Assembly: GCA_034421295.1 (NCBI GenBank)
Contig: DAOUKM010000021.1
Coordinates: forward strand, 33,029-97,028
From: CAUZIR01 sp034421295
GTDB taxonomy: Bacteria; Chloroflexota; Dehalococcoidia; Lucifugimonadales; UBA2962
Reading direction: 5' to 3'
DNA length: 64,000 nucleotides
This document shows, in pieces, positions 18,213 to 26,646 of this stretch (within the stretch, counting starts at the first letter, position 1; the number at the start of each line of letters is the position of its first letter). A model generated the notes under the pieces. It searched no databases and was not told where the DNA came from. It saw nothing but the letters and a program-made list of their open reading frames with translations. A program made the translations under genes and the position numbers.

Positions 18213-18498
18213 GTGGAGTTGGGCCTAGGCCATTTTACTTGGTACGAACAGACTGATGGCACGGTCCTCTTCCATCTGGATGTTACACACATCCTGCTCA
18301 ACCTGGGCAATCTCCTCCTCCCCCAAGAGGCGGCCGCCTGAGGGTAGGAGCTTCGGCATCCATGATCCCCTCTATGAGGACTACCAGCGCCGCGCGAAGG
18401 AAATCCACGTCTTCATGTGCTCCTCTTGTATCTTGGATACCGTTTCCAATAGTGACTTCACGGAAGTGGAGTGGAGTGCAGCAGATGATTCCTCCTAG
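18213..18498 (+). pseudogene. Small protein of about 95 residues split by a frameshift
   Basis: From GTG 18213 the frame reads LGLGHFTWYEQTDGTVLFHLD and ends at a TGA at 18339. In the +1 frame from about 18340 the sequence continues naturally as GRSFGIHDPLYEDYQRRAKE and FMCSSCILDTVSNSDF to a stop at 18496-18498. Together they would make one small protein with a CSSC pair. The second part overlaps the next gene's ATG (18485) by 14 bp, as in coupled gene pairs. It is either a broken partner of the HEPN-like protein, a programmed frameshift or a sequencing error. No family recognised. Confidence 0.4.
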
Positions 18499-19051
18499 GA
18501 GTTTGACGGAGACCGGCAACTTCAGACCTGAGGTTGCCAGCATTGACGCCGGTGCAACGTCGAATCTCTACCTCATGTCGAAGGAGTTCCTGCGCCTGTC
18601 GAGGGCTGAACTACTGCACGGGGCCGACTTCACACAGAGAGGGATGCTCCGATACGACATTGGCATGTTCTGTCTTGGTCACGCCCTCGAACTGACGTAC
18701 AAGACACTGTTGAGGAGGGACAGTATCAAGTATCCCTATGTGCACGATCCCGCTCAGTTACTCGGGCTCATGAGTATGGAGACCAGGGACGGAGTGGACT
18801 CACTCGTTAAGCGGGCAGGCTGGAGCTCAAGCGATGAGTTCCATCAGCATTTGAGAGAGAAGATCAAAGTCGTGGACAGGAAGTACTTTGAGGGACACAG
18901 CGGATTGGACGACTGGACGCATGATCGGACCGGTCACGGCATAGAACATCGCCTCTGGCCTCGGATGCTTAGCTTATGCGAGCGGTTGCATCAATTTGCT
19001 GCATCCTTGATTTGGATAGACCCCTCTCTGCCACCATATGCTGAGGAATGA
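18485..19051 (+). CDS. HEPN-like helical protein
   Basis: A 188-residue helical protein. SKEFLRLSRAELLHGAD, then QRGMLRYDIGMFCLGHALELTYKTLL and HDPAQLLGLM follow the HEPN order (first helix, A--H-ELalK-lL, then H-L--L). A possible RNase motif R-x(4-6)-H occurs as RTGHGIEHR near residues 148-156. HEPN proteins are often RNase toxins in toxin-antitoxin or abortive-infection systems. ATG 18485 was chosen because it fits coupled translation with the preceding small frame; the frame is open further upstream to 18362. The family call is tentative since the match is by pattern only. Confidence 0.45.
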   Translation: MIPPRSLTETGNFRPEVASIDAGATSNLYLMSKEFLRLSRAELLHGADFTQRGMLRYDIGMFCLGHALELTYKTLLRRDSIKYPYVHDPAQLLGLMSMETRDGVDSLVKRAGWSSSDEFHQHLREKIKVVDRKYFEGHSGLDDWTHDRTGHGIEHRLWPRMLSLCERLHQFAASLIWIDPSLPPYAEE

Positions 19052-20600
19052 ACCTCCGGTCTTCCCTGATCCTCTTGCGACCTCCCTGTCCGCCACAGCT
19101 CTATGAGGAAGGATGACCCCAATAGGTGACGGCTGGAACGATCCATACCACAGACCTCCATTACTGCATGTCGGGCAACCTGGTGAAGCCGCGAGCAACA
19201 GACTCGGCGTCTCATTGCGATAAGCGATAGTCCGCCCATCTTTCACTCAGACTGAGCGCCTAGGCCAGCCTAGCCGGCACCCACGGTCCGGGTCGTGGTT
19301 CTACTGTCGGCAGGTGACACACCTAGCCCGCGACGGATGCCTGTCACAGAGAGAGTTGCGGTGGGGGAAGATGAGGGGAAGCCGCCGGCAACAAGGATCG
19401 GGACTACCCGGTGCCGGAGCGTGCGAAACCAGCGGGCCAGCTCGTAGGCCAGACCGCAGGCATGCGGGACCGGCCGGTGAGCGGAGCGCGCTCAACCGAC
19501 GGTGGCGGGGCGATGCTGCGCAGGTGGCGCGGCTATCGCCGGGTGTCCGGTCGGCGAAGGAATGGTGCATCTCCACCCGCCGGACGGTGCCGGGAGCGAA
19601 GGAATGACTCGTCTCCGCCGGACCGGCTATTCCCTCTCGGGCAGGCCGGGAGAGCTCTCGCTCTAGCCGACCCTTGCGCCCGGGCAACAGGGATCACGCC
19701 CCGGGATTTGAGTTAGGGCCAAACCCCGAAAAGGCCTCAAAAGCAACGAATCCAGTATTGCACCGGACCCGCTGCCGCTGTCAACCAGGAAAGACCGCTT
19801 TCGGCACCGCAGGGCAAAGGTGCTAGCGGGCGGCTAGCGATTCGGCGCCTGCACACCCCGCAGGCCTAACGCCAAGGCACCCGGGCCACCACAAATGGTC
19901 TCCATCTGGGCGAGGCGATCGGTTAAACCGACCCGGACCGGACAGGGTGGGGAGACCGCGCCCACGGGTTCATGTCTGCGACAGACCGACCACCCGGAAG
20001 GTCAAACAACGCTCCCATCATGGCGGCGCCGGCAACCCAATATCAACGCCTTAGGGCCTCCTCAGCCTGGATCGGTCGCCCGGGTTCGCTGCGGTTCGCC
20101 GAAATCAGCGCCATCGCCCGACGATCAGCTACCTGCGCAGCCGGCGCCGCCACTGGGCCCGAATGCGCTCTCCCCGGATCCTCTCCAGCGCCATCCTCCG
20201 CGATCGGACCTCCGAGCGCCTGTCGTCCTCCTCCACGCCGCCTCCGGGCCGCACGCTGCGAAAGACCTCCTCAACCCCAGGAAGTTCCATGGGCGCGCCC
20301 CTGCAATGCGGTATCGCTGACCTGTCCCTCTCCTCGACCCTCCTTGTGATCATTCCGACTGTGATGCTTGAACCCTGCCCCTCCGGAGGCTATCCACTCG
20401 CTCCCGCACGACCTCCCGACATGAAGCGTCAACGCCCAATCTGAATCGCCCCACCGTCGCGCCAGTGCAGCTCGGGGCCGGAACATCGTTCTGTGACCGC
20501 CCTGAATCGGTACCTTCGGCTGCAGCCTGAGCACACGGCTGACCTCGCTCCGGTCACGTCGACTGCACCATCCGATAGGGCCATCAGAGCGGCGAGATTG
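19052..20600. other. GC-rich stretch without convincing genes, rich in hairpins
   Basis: No recognisable protein was found on either strand; frames are short, arginine/proline-rich and typical of chance. Visible structure includes two imperfect copies of GCGAAGGAATG..TCTCC..CCGCCGGAC around 19554-19625, the inverted repeat GCTAGC-GGGCG-GCTAGC (19822-19838), and a nested fold from 19897 to 19957 noted separately. Confidence 0.45.
19897..19957 (+). other. Nested stem structure, possible structured RNA
   Basis: GGTCTCC (19897-19903) can pair with GGAGACC (19951-19957), enclosing CGGTTAAACCG and a second pairing of ACCC with GGGT. Three stems in 61 bases within a gene-free stretch suggest an RNA or recombination structure. 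No known family recognised. Confidence 0.25.
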
Positions 20601-20614
20601 GGGTCCTGGCTGAA

Positions 20615-20768
20615 TTCCCTTTTGGGAACTTGTGGGAACTTTCGACTGGAACGGGGGGTTCCGAAAACTCGTTCGCCGATCCGAGGCCCACTCCTATTTT
20701 GTCCGCCTGTATGCCGCCGCCCGCGGGCAAAAGTAAAAATGGGAATCAAGTTCCCAATCTCTGTACAG
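20615..20768 (+). repeat. Degenerate relative of the repeat module (module D)
   Basis: TTGGGAACTTGTGGGAACTTTCGACTGGAAC is followed by GGGGGGTTCC, then GTCCGCCTGTATGCCGCC at 20701. An inverted repeat TGGGAA-TCAAG-TTCCCA follows, and CTGTACAG at 20761. The ingredients resemble modules A-C (GGAAC half-sites, a G-run, GTCC..TGTA, TGTACA), but spacing is not the same. Confidence 0.4.
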
Positions 20769-21104
20769 CCCCCCGACAGCGAAAAGGTCCCAAATGGAGG
20801 GCCGACGGAAGGGAGGCGACTCCAACGCCGGGTCGGGGAGATAGAGTTCCAGACCCGCCGGCAGAGTCAGCCCTTGATCCTACGAATCCGTGATGCCCAA
20901 AGGCGCTGAGAGATGCCAGCGCACACCCAATCGATACCCGGACCCGTGGAGTTGTTCTCTCATCCGGCGACTATCCGTCTGGGCACGGCTGATGACCACA
21001 GGGTCGACAGATCAGCAACAGCCGCACTGCCTGCGTGTCCTTCAGCCTCGCCGTAACCTCGATAGTCGGTCACACCACCCCGTCTGGTCCCCGCCTGGGG
21101 CAAT

Positions 21105-21324
21105 GTTCCAATGTGTCCCATTTCCCGGGGCTTTTGGAACATCGCACCGAAATAGCCATGTTCCAAACTGTCACATTTCCCGGGGTTTCTGGAACATCGC
21201 TCTGGAAGCGTTGGGCGACAAAAGTGTTCGCTGTATCAGTCCTGTAGGAGGTCAGGCCGCCCCTGTGGCAAGGCGCCCGCGACCCGCATACAACCCTTCT
21301 TATGCACTCCAAAGTCCTGTACAC
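21105..21324 (+). repeat. Repeat module B (covarying inverted-repeat element)
   Basis: GTTCCA at 21105-21110 pairs with TGGAAC at 21135-21140 across ATTTCCCGGGG. A second copy starts at +55 (GTTCCA 21160-21165, TGTCAC, ATTTCCCGGGG, TGGAAC 21190-21195). GTCCTGTAGG lies at 21239-21248 (+134) and GTCCTGTACAC at 21314-21324 (+209). Two elements with CATTTCCCGGGGYTTYTGGAAC are nearly identical within the module. Confidence 0.75.
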
Positions 21325-21475
21325 GGGTAGCACACCATTTGCGGGTCTCCAAAGCTGATGCCCCGAAAGGAGGGTCCTCGCGCGATCCCCCTCTTTGAGA
21401 CGTTAGCAAGTCCGGCGCAGGCAGCGAGACTCGTGGACAGCCGTAACGAAAGGTCGCGGACATGGAGGAGGCGAA

Positions 21476-21718
21476 ATGCAGTTGCAAACTCGAAACGGAG
21501 CTCTTCCACCCCTCATAAGGAACCGGTCCACGATTTTGACCCCGTCGAAGATCCTCACGAGCAGCAACGCAGGTCCGTGGCGAGTTACCGATGCCGATGA
21601 CGCACCACGTTGCCGAATGGCACGTCACGCCGGTCCGACTGCCCGCCGGTCGGCTCACGGCGAAGCCGGGGCACACTCGGGGCGTCCCTCCCAGGCAGAT
21701 CGCGAGCGGAATCATTGA
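21476..21718 (+). CDS. Possible small protein between repeat modules
   Basis: An 80-codon frame starting MQLQTRNGALPPLIRNRS, preceded by GGAGGAGG ending five bases before the ATG, the best ribosome binding site in this stretch. No family features were seen. The second half is rich in Arg, Ala and His and could be chance in GC-rich DNA. It is listed because it lies neatly between modules B and C and could be module cargo. Confidence 0.25.
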   Translation: MQLQTRNGALPPLIRNRSTILTPSKILTSSNAGPWRVTDADDAPRCRMARHAGPTARRSAHGEAGAHSGRPSQADRERNH

Positions 21719-21800
21719 CCCACGCGGAATCCGACAAATCTCCTCTCCTGCCCTGTCCACCGCGGTTGGCAGGGGTGGCCGCGTCCTCCGTAGCCTGGGG

Positions 21801-22019
21801 GTACAAATTGTCACTTTCAGGGGGGTTTTTGTTCAGGGCCTTCAGATCAGCAGGGGTACAAAATGTACTTTTCGCCGGGGTTTTTGTACCGGGGCTCTGG
21901 AATACGACCTGTCACCGAAGTGCTAGCAGGATCTGTCCTGTAGGGTGCCAGCACCGCCTGTACCACGCCGCTCCCGTCCCGCATGCAGCCTTCTGTCCCA
22001 ACTGCAAATTCATGTACAC
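21801..22019 (+). repeat. Repeat module C with changed arms
   Basis: GTACAAA at 21801-21807, then TGTCAC, a G-run and TTTTTGTTC; a second copy at +54/55 has GGTACAAAA, TGTAC and TTTTTGTACC (to 21890). GTCCTGTAGG lies at 21935-21944 (+134) and TTCATGTACAC at 22009-22019 (+208). Both arms differ from modules A and B yet remain complementary (GTACAAA with TTTGTAC), so the pairing has been kept while the sequence changed. Confidence 0.75.
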
Positions 22020-22300
22020 GTCTATGACATCACCGAAGGCGGACAAATTCCCGTGCCATGAGAGGAGGGGCGCACGCTGCCCCACCCTCGGGGCATTACC
22101 GGATGTCCCCCGCAACTGCGAGCCTCGAATGCGTCCAGGAGGGCGCCATGCTACGCCAGGAGGAGGCCAACTATCTCCACCTGGAATGCGTGGCGGATTC
22201 TACAGATCCACACAGTTCCCCGCCGATCGGGCGCAGGTGTGGTCCGCGGTTCCAAGAAGGGGGGTTCACCCATGAACTCCCTTACGAGGGCTTACCTGGA

Positions 22301-22324
22301 GCCATTTTGAACATTCAAAATGGC
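22301..22324. promoter_or_regulatory. Perfect 24-bp palindrome, likely operator
   Basis: GCCATTTTGAA-CA-TTCAAAATGGC has 11-bp perfect arms around a two-base centre. It is A+T-rich within a GC-rich surround and sits 206 bases upstream of the AlpA-type regulator, the only clear gene nearby. A dimeric repressor site is the simplest reading. Confidence 0.5.
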
Positions 22325-22530
22325 CTTCAATGCCGGCATTCGGATTGCATGGCTCCTGTTTCAAAGTCACGCGTATCTGGGAGAGAAAGAAACAACGACA
22401 TGCACGAGTCAAGGAATCGAGGCAACGGAAACAGACACTGGCGTGAGACGCCGACACCATTGTGGGGTCTCCCAGCACACCCAGTGGCGCTTCCTAGAAA
22501 GCTCCCACGGCGCGGAGAGGAGGATGATAT

Positions 22531-22752
22531 ATGGATAGACTCTTGAGGATCGCCGAAGTTCAGAAGATGACCGGGCTCAGCCGAGCCAGCGTCTACAGGA
22601 TGGTTGCAGCCGGATTGCTTCCTCCTCAAGTCAGGTTTTCGGCGAGATGCGTGAGGTGGAGAGAGTCCGAGGTTCTCACATACATGGAGGGCCTGCCCCG
22701 TTCTTCGGAACCTGTCTTGCCTCTTAGCTTCCGTGAGTCTCGCAAACGGTGA
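22531..22752 (+). CDS. alpA: AlpA-family regulator/excisionase-like protein
   Basis: A 73-residue protein of the AlpA/MerR-like family: RIAEVQKMTGLSRASVYRMV (helix-turn-helix, residues 6-25), then GLLPPQVRF and VRWRESEVLTYME. AlpA proteins activate or assist excision of P4-like islands and satellite phages, often as recombination directionality factors. GGAGAGGAGGA lies a few bases before the ATG. With the P4-type integrase at the other end it gives the island the two parts needed for mobility. A perfect palindrome at 22301 may be its control site or that of a missing repressor. Confidence 0.85.
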   Translation: MDRLLRIAEVQKMTGLSRASVYRMVAAGLLPPQVRFSARCVRWRESEVLTYMEGLPRSSEPVLPLSFRESRKR

Positions 22753-22902
22753 GGCTTCGCCATGTTCGTATTTTTCCAAGCACCCTTGGCTGGATGACTC
22801 AGTCTTGGACGTTAGTCCCGAAGTCCCCGAGTCCGCTACCCCTTAGTGCATGTTCGCCGCATCCTACGGGAGACCTGCCCCCCCCATTTGGGTAGATCGA
22901 TC

Positions 22903-24141
22903 CTAATTCTCATCCACTAGCAAGGACTGCAGACGTGGATTCACCGTGCTGACCAAAAGGTTGAGGTGATCCCGCATCCACTCAGCCGCGTCTCTGAAAT
23001 TCTCGCTTTCTTCCCCCTCCGCCAAAATGGCCAGGTCGATCTGTCGGCGGAAGCCTATTCTGGGACGGCCAGCTTCGTTCTCCCAATACTCCAGTTCACC
23101 CGCCGTTTCTTCCCGCAGTTTGTCTAGGGAGTCAACTATCGACTCAAAGATGCGAACCTCGCGGGGGTAATCCTTTCGTGCCGTTAAGAAACAGCCAATC
23201 TGCCCTGCCTTACGGTGCAAATATCCGTCGAAGCATAGGGCATATCCTCCGAATCCAGAGCCTTGTACTAAGATGTAAAGAGTCGAGTCAGTGGTGGCGG
23301 CAGGAACCTCCACGCTGGTGTCCGCAAAGGAGAAATCGCTAACCACCGCGCTCCAGAATCGGAGGTTCTGTTGATCCTGATCCGACAGGGTCTCCTCCTG
23401 ATCGCGCAAGCTGCCCGCAGCGAATTCACCAACGAGGTCTCCATCAATGACGAAGCGCTGCACGATTTCGGTGCGAGCCAGTATGCGAGGCTGAACGAAA
23501 AGAGCGTTCGCCGAATCCCGATAGAGCGCGGCCTCCACCATGGCAAGGTTGAAGTGCAGGCCGCTGTGGCGCTGGACGAAATCTACGATGTCTGCCGCAT
23601 CCTCCCTAATCCCGTCGCCGACGATCAATAGCAGAAATTCGCCTCGCCTCAAGTGGCGTACTACGTTGTCGACGAACTCCGCCTCCTCCACTTCGGGGTG
23701 GTGCTTCCTCACCGAGTCGTAGAGCACGTTGCCACTCTTTCGGGTGGCCAGAGATACCTGTCTCTGCAAATCGTCGTATCCCCATCCTGCCAAGTCCTTG
23801 GCGTAGTCGAGGATTTGACCAATCACTTCACGCCGGGCCTGTGGATTTCGCCATAGCTTGAATTCGCTCAGCGTGAGCCGGCCCAGCTGGTTGCAGTAGA
23901 GAGCGTCCGCATAGCCTGCTGGAAGGCTCAATTCCTTGCAGATCGGCATGGCCCCGGCATATGCGGGATCGATATCAGAGATGGGAAGCGTCTGAGGAAA
24001 ACTGAACGCAAGGTCCTGAAGCGTCGCTTCGTCAACACCGCCGGATGTCACGTTGGACCCCAGCGGCACGCGCCTTAGGACTTCTGGTTCGCGATGCGCG
24101 TCAGCGTCGACGCGTACTAGGTCTCCATAGGTCTGTCTCAT
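22903..24141 (-). CDS. PD-(D/E)XK nuclease-fold protein, orphan
   Basis: A 412-residue protein. The nuclease core lies near the N-terminus: Asp79 (GYADAL), then a strand with Glu93-Phe-Lys95 (LSEFKLW), and a helix RREVIGQILDYAKDL with Gln109 and Tyr113. This is the classic D-ExK-Q arrangement of restriction-like nucleases. The remainder has an alpha/beta domain (LLLIVGDGIREDAADIVDFVQ) and a C-terminal region DLAILAEGEESE. Similar proteins are found as uncharacterised restriction or DNA-repair-like genes. It stands alone on the minus strand, divergent from the next gene, which encodes another nuclease-fold protein. Confidence 0.7.
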   Translation of the reverse strand: MRQTYGDLVRVDADAHREPEVLRRVPLGSNVTSGGVDEATLQDLAFSFPQTLPISDIDPAYAGAMPICKELSLPAGYADALYCNQLGRLTLSEFKLWRNPQARREVIGQILDYAKDLAGWGYDDLQRQVSLATRKSGNVLYDSVRKHHPEVEEAEFVDNVVRHLRRGEFLLLIVGDGIREDAADIVDFVQRHSGLHFNLAMVEAALYRDSANALFVQPRILARTEIVQRFVIDGDLVGEFAAGSLRDQEETLSDQDQQNLRFWSAVVSDFSFADTSVEVPAATTDSTLYILVQGSGFGGYALCFDGYLHRKAGQIGCFLTARKDYPREVRIFESIVDSLDKLREETAGELEYWENEAGRPRIGFRRQIDLAILAEGEESENFRDAAEWMRDHLNLLVSTVNPRLQSLLVDEN

Positions 24142-24424
24142 TCGATTCCCTATTCAAGAGTCAATTGCACGGCTGCAGGATACAGGGCTTCTTTGGAAGG
24201 CTTGAGGCTGAGGTGAATTGGTTTGCTTGCGGAGGTGTCCCTAGTGACATCAAATGACTCCGGGCTACCCCTGTCGCTAATCTCATCCTAATGCCTACAG
24301 TTTTTTTAGAATGCGGGGATGCCCTACATGGTCAAGCCTCCTCTACACTTCCCACTTATTCGACGCATCGATCACATCGCGCAGAGTACGGACGGGATAT
24401 CCGTTTCGGCGCAAGGGGATGACC

Positions 24425-25447
24425 ATGGAGTCGTTTGATAAGTGCATGCAGGACCACCAGGTCAGGTGGCGCAAAGCTAATGTGAGCGACTCGCGGTGCG
24501 GCCGATGGCGAGGTTGTGAGTATCCGTGGATACTGCCCGAAGGCCTGTGGGAAGAAGGGCTGTGGCCGGGCATACGCACGGGGTCTGGGAACTCGCTGCC
24601 AGCATATCTCGAGAGAACCGGCGTGCAGAAACATGAGGGCGTGCACAATCTCAAGAGTTCGTGGGTTCAATGCGCCAACCTGTACTTTCCGTTTCGTGAG
24701 TCAGTCGAGAGTAGGGCGTTGTTCGCATCGTTCCTCAAGAGTCATGCCCATGCCGAGATCAACTCAGTGGGAGCAATTGAGCTGGAGTATGCGGAAGGCG
24801 TGGATTCTCCGCTACATCCGCGGCGCCTGCTTGGTGAGGTCGGAGGTAAGAGGGGCGCCAACCAGACCTCGCCTGACCTCGGTCTGTTGGTGAACGGGGG
24901 CCGTGGTTTGGTACTGGTGGAGAACAAGCTCACAGAGCACAGCTTTTATGAATGCTCTGCGTGGCGGCATAAGGGTAGTTCCAGAAGATCCGCCAATCCT
25001 GACCCAAGCCGCTGCAAGCAACCCGCAAATGTTGTGAAGGACTATGACAATCAATGCCATCAGGCGGATTGGGGCCGGAAATACTGGGACCATCTCGCGC
25101 CGATCATTGACCAAGACTACCTTGCTGATCTCCTTAGCTGCCCGGCAATGACGGACGGCTATCAGTTGCTCCGTCAGCATGCCCTCGCCGAAGGAATCGC
25201 ACGGTCGGAACGCTACGACCTCGTCGTGTCGGCTATCGCGGTGGACGAACGCAACGAACGGCTGGATGCCTGCCTCGCCGGGAGCGGGATCGATGGATTG
25301 AGGCAGTGGGGACGGCTTTTCAAGGGCCGGGCGCAGTTTGCCATGTTCACCCATCAGGAATGGGTCGGATGGGTTCAAGGGCATGATACCGAAGGGGCGT
25401 GGAGCGATTGGCTGAGCTATGTACGCGCTCGCTATTGCCTGGGATAG
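24425..25447 (+). CDS. PD-(D/E)XK-like nuclease protein
   Basis: About 340 residues. TSPDLGLLV and LVLVENKLTEHSF form a PD-(D/E)XK site: Asp151, Glu166-Asn-Lys168 (from ATG 24425). Several cysteines and aromatic residues (Cys177, ADWGRKYWDH) follow. It resembles no restriction family that I can name. The ATG at 24425 has AAGGGG six bases before it; an ATG two codons upstream, or a longer frame from 24311, is possible. It lies opposite the previous nuclease gene and before a UDG-like protein, so the right arm of the island is a nuclease/glycosylase cluster. Confidence 0.65.
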   Translation: MESFDKCMQDHQVRWRKANVSDSRCGRWRGCEYPWILPEGLWEEGLWPGIRTGSGNSLPAYLERTGVQKHEGVHNLKSSWVQCANLYFPFRESVESRALFASFLKSHAHAEINSVGAIELEYAEGVDSPLHPRRLLGEVGGKRGANQTSPDLGLLVNGGRGLVLVENKLTEHSFYECSAWRHKGSSRRSANPDPSRCKQPANVVKDYDNQCHQADWGRKYWDHLAPIIDQDYLADLLSCPAMTDGYQLLRQHALAEGIARSERYDLVVSAIAVDERNERLDACLAGSGIDGLRQWGRLFKGRAQFAMFTHQEWVGWVQGHDTEGAWSDWLSYVRARYCLG

Positions 25448-25565
25448 TAGCCTTCGCTTGGTAACCCGCCCGTGATTGGGGAGGTCCAAGAAGAACAGGT
25501 CCGATGCTGCGATGCTGCCTAGTAGGTTCCATGGGAATGTGTCTAGACTGGATAGGAGTAGCTGA

Positions 25566-26321
25566 ATGCCGTTTAACAAGGCCGAATACCACAACTTGGA
25601 GCGCCGATTTGAGGCGCAGGTCGATAAGGACAGGGCCCATACCATCGAGCGGGCCATGCAGGGCGGGGGCGTCTATTTGCCTTGTGTGGAGCCGGAATCC
25701 TGGGTGGACTATGTCATCGTCGGAATGGAGCCCAGCTTTGGATGGGCCAAAAGCGTCGAAGACGCGAAGAAGAAGATACAAAAGGGCTTTCGGAACTTTG
25801 CCCACTCCGGCAGGAAACTGTCCGGGAAGGAAAGCGACACGCTGTCGCTCCTCATACTCTCTATGGACCGGTACCTCCTCCAGCCCGGACTGACGTGCCA
25901 CATGACTGATGTGTCGAAGGGGGCGATGCCGGTGACGGTGGCGGCCCTTGACCGTGACCGCCGTTACGAGGAATGGTATCCCCTCTTGCTGGAGGAGATT
26001 GCAATTGTGGGAAAACCCGGCGCTCCGGTAATCGCCATCGGCAAGAAGGTGGAGGCATTTCTCCGTAGGCATGGCCTGCAACGTGGGACCGGAAGACCTC
26101 TCTACGCTATACCTCACTATTCCATGCAAGCGTCCGCGTCCTGGAAGAGGGTAGCCGAGAGACACTCAGAGGAATTTGAGGCGTTTAATACTGCGGAATT
26201 TGAGGAAGGCGGCCGCTGGGCAGCAAGCTTGTCCCGTGCTAAGAGGTCGCTAGTTTTCGCCTACAAGCGGCAATTCCAGACGATCGCACAGCGACAGGCC
26301 GCGCCCACCGCATACCCTTGA
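25566..26321 (+). CDS. Protein with uracil-DNA-glycosylase-like motifs
   Basis: A 251-residue protein. The motif order resembles the UDG superfamily: VGMEPS (52-57, like the G-x-x-P-G/Y active-site loop), a helical LSLLILSMDRYLL, MTDVSKG (113-119, like TN-V-K), VIAIGKKVEAFL (155-166, like 'lG--A---l') and IPHYS (182-186, like HPS). No known UDG family fits closely, and the helical C-terminus is extra. If real, it would be a second glycosylase-like gene in the island. The start ATG 25566 follows GGAG; the preceding gene ends 119 bases upstream. Pattern-based; moderate to low confidence in function. Confidence 0.5.
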   Translation: MPFNKAEYHNLERRFEAQVDKDRAHTIERAMQGGGVYLPCVEPESWVDYVIVGMEPSFGWAKSVEDAKKKIQKGFRNFAHSGRKLSGKESDTLSLLILSMDRYLLQPGLTCHMTDVSKGAMPVTVAALDRDRRYEEWYPLLLEEIAIVGKPGAPVIAIGKKVEAFLRRHGLQRGTGRPLYAIPHYSMQASASWKRVAERHSEEFEAFNTAEFEEGGRWAASLSRAKRSLVFAYKRQFQTIAQRQAAPTAYP

Positions 26322-26607
26322 GCGCAGAGACCCTTAGGTGCTGGACCAATCTCGCGACCTTATTACGGTGGGGCGCTGATATTCGACATTCGCAACCATG
26401 AAACTAGAACTGGCAGATTGCTCCTGCCGAAAAGTCGGGATAGTTCATCCAAAGCACTAGAATCGGCGGGGCCGTCGTCCCCGCTCGGTCTGACTAGACC
26501 GGAGCGCAACACTTACGCGGCGTCCGTAAGTTACAAATTGGGTTGCGAACCCTATTGAAGAGAACCTCGCGCAGCAGTCTATACAGCGCTAAACTTGCCG
26601 CAGCATG
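26322..26607. other. Gene-free right flank of the island with three successive hairpins
   Basis: Three perfect inverted repeats stand in a row: GCGGGG-CCGTCGT-CCCCGC (26466-26484), CGGTCT-GACT-AGACCG (26486-26501) and ACTTACG-CGGCGTC-CGTAAGT (26511-26531). No T-run follows, so they are not simple terminators. No tRNA was found. Their place just inside the putative right end fits recombinase-accessory sites or a structured RNA. Confidence 0.5.
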
Positions 26608-26629
26608 GGAGCCTCCGTGGCCCCCTATC
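26608..26629 (+). repeat. Candidate right attachment site (direct repeat of 608-628)
   Basis: GGGAGCCTCCGTGGCCCCCTAT matches GGGGGCCTCCGTGCCCCCTTT at the left end, in direct orientation, with one gap and two substitutions. It lies 18 bases from the 3' end of the sufT-like gene. As the pair brackets the whole accessory segment, it may be attL/attR; the mismatches keep confidence low. Confidence 0.4.
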
Positions 26630-26646
26630 TGCGGCTGCCGACCAGT

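Noticed and set aside
19301..20530. Overlapping frames of 90-140 codons on both strands
   Set aside because: Arg/Pro/Ser-rich, present on both strands at once, no ribosome sites and no motifs; consistent with chance frames in GC-rich DNA.
16413..22019. CRISPR array
   Set aside because: Only two elements per module, with non-uniform spacers, covarying arms and no cas genes.
16413..22019. Integron attC-like cassette array
   Set aside because: The RYYYAAC/GTTRRRY core sites of attC are not present and no integron integrase is seen.
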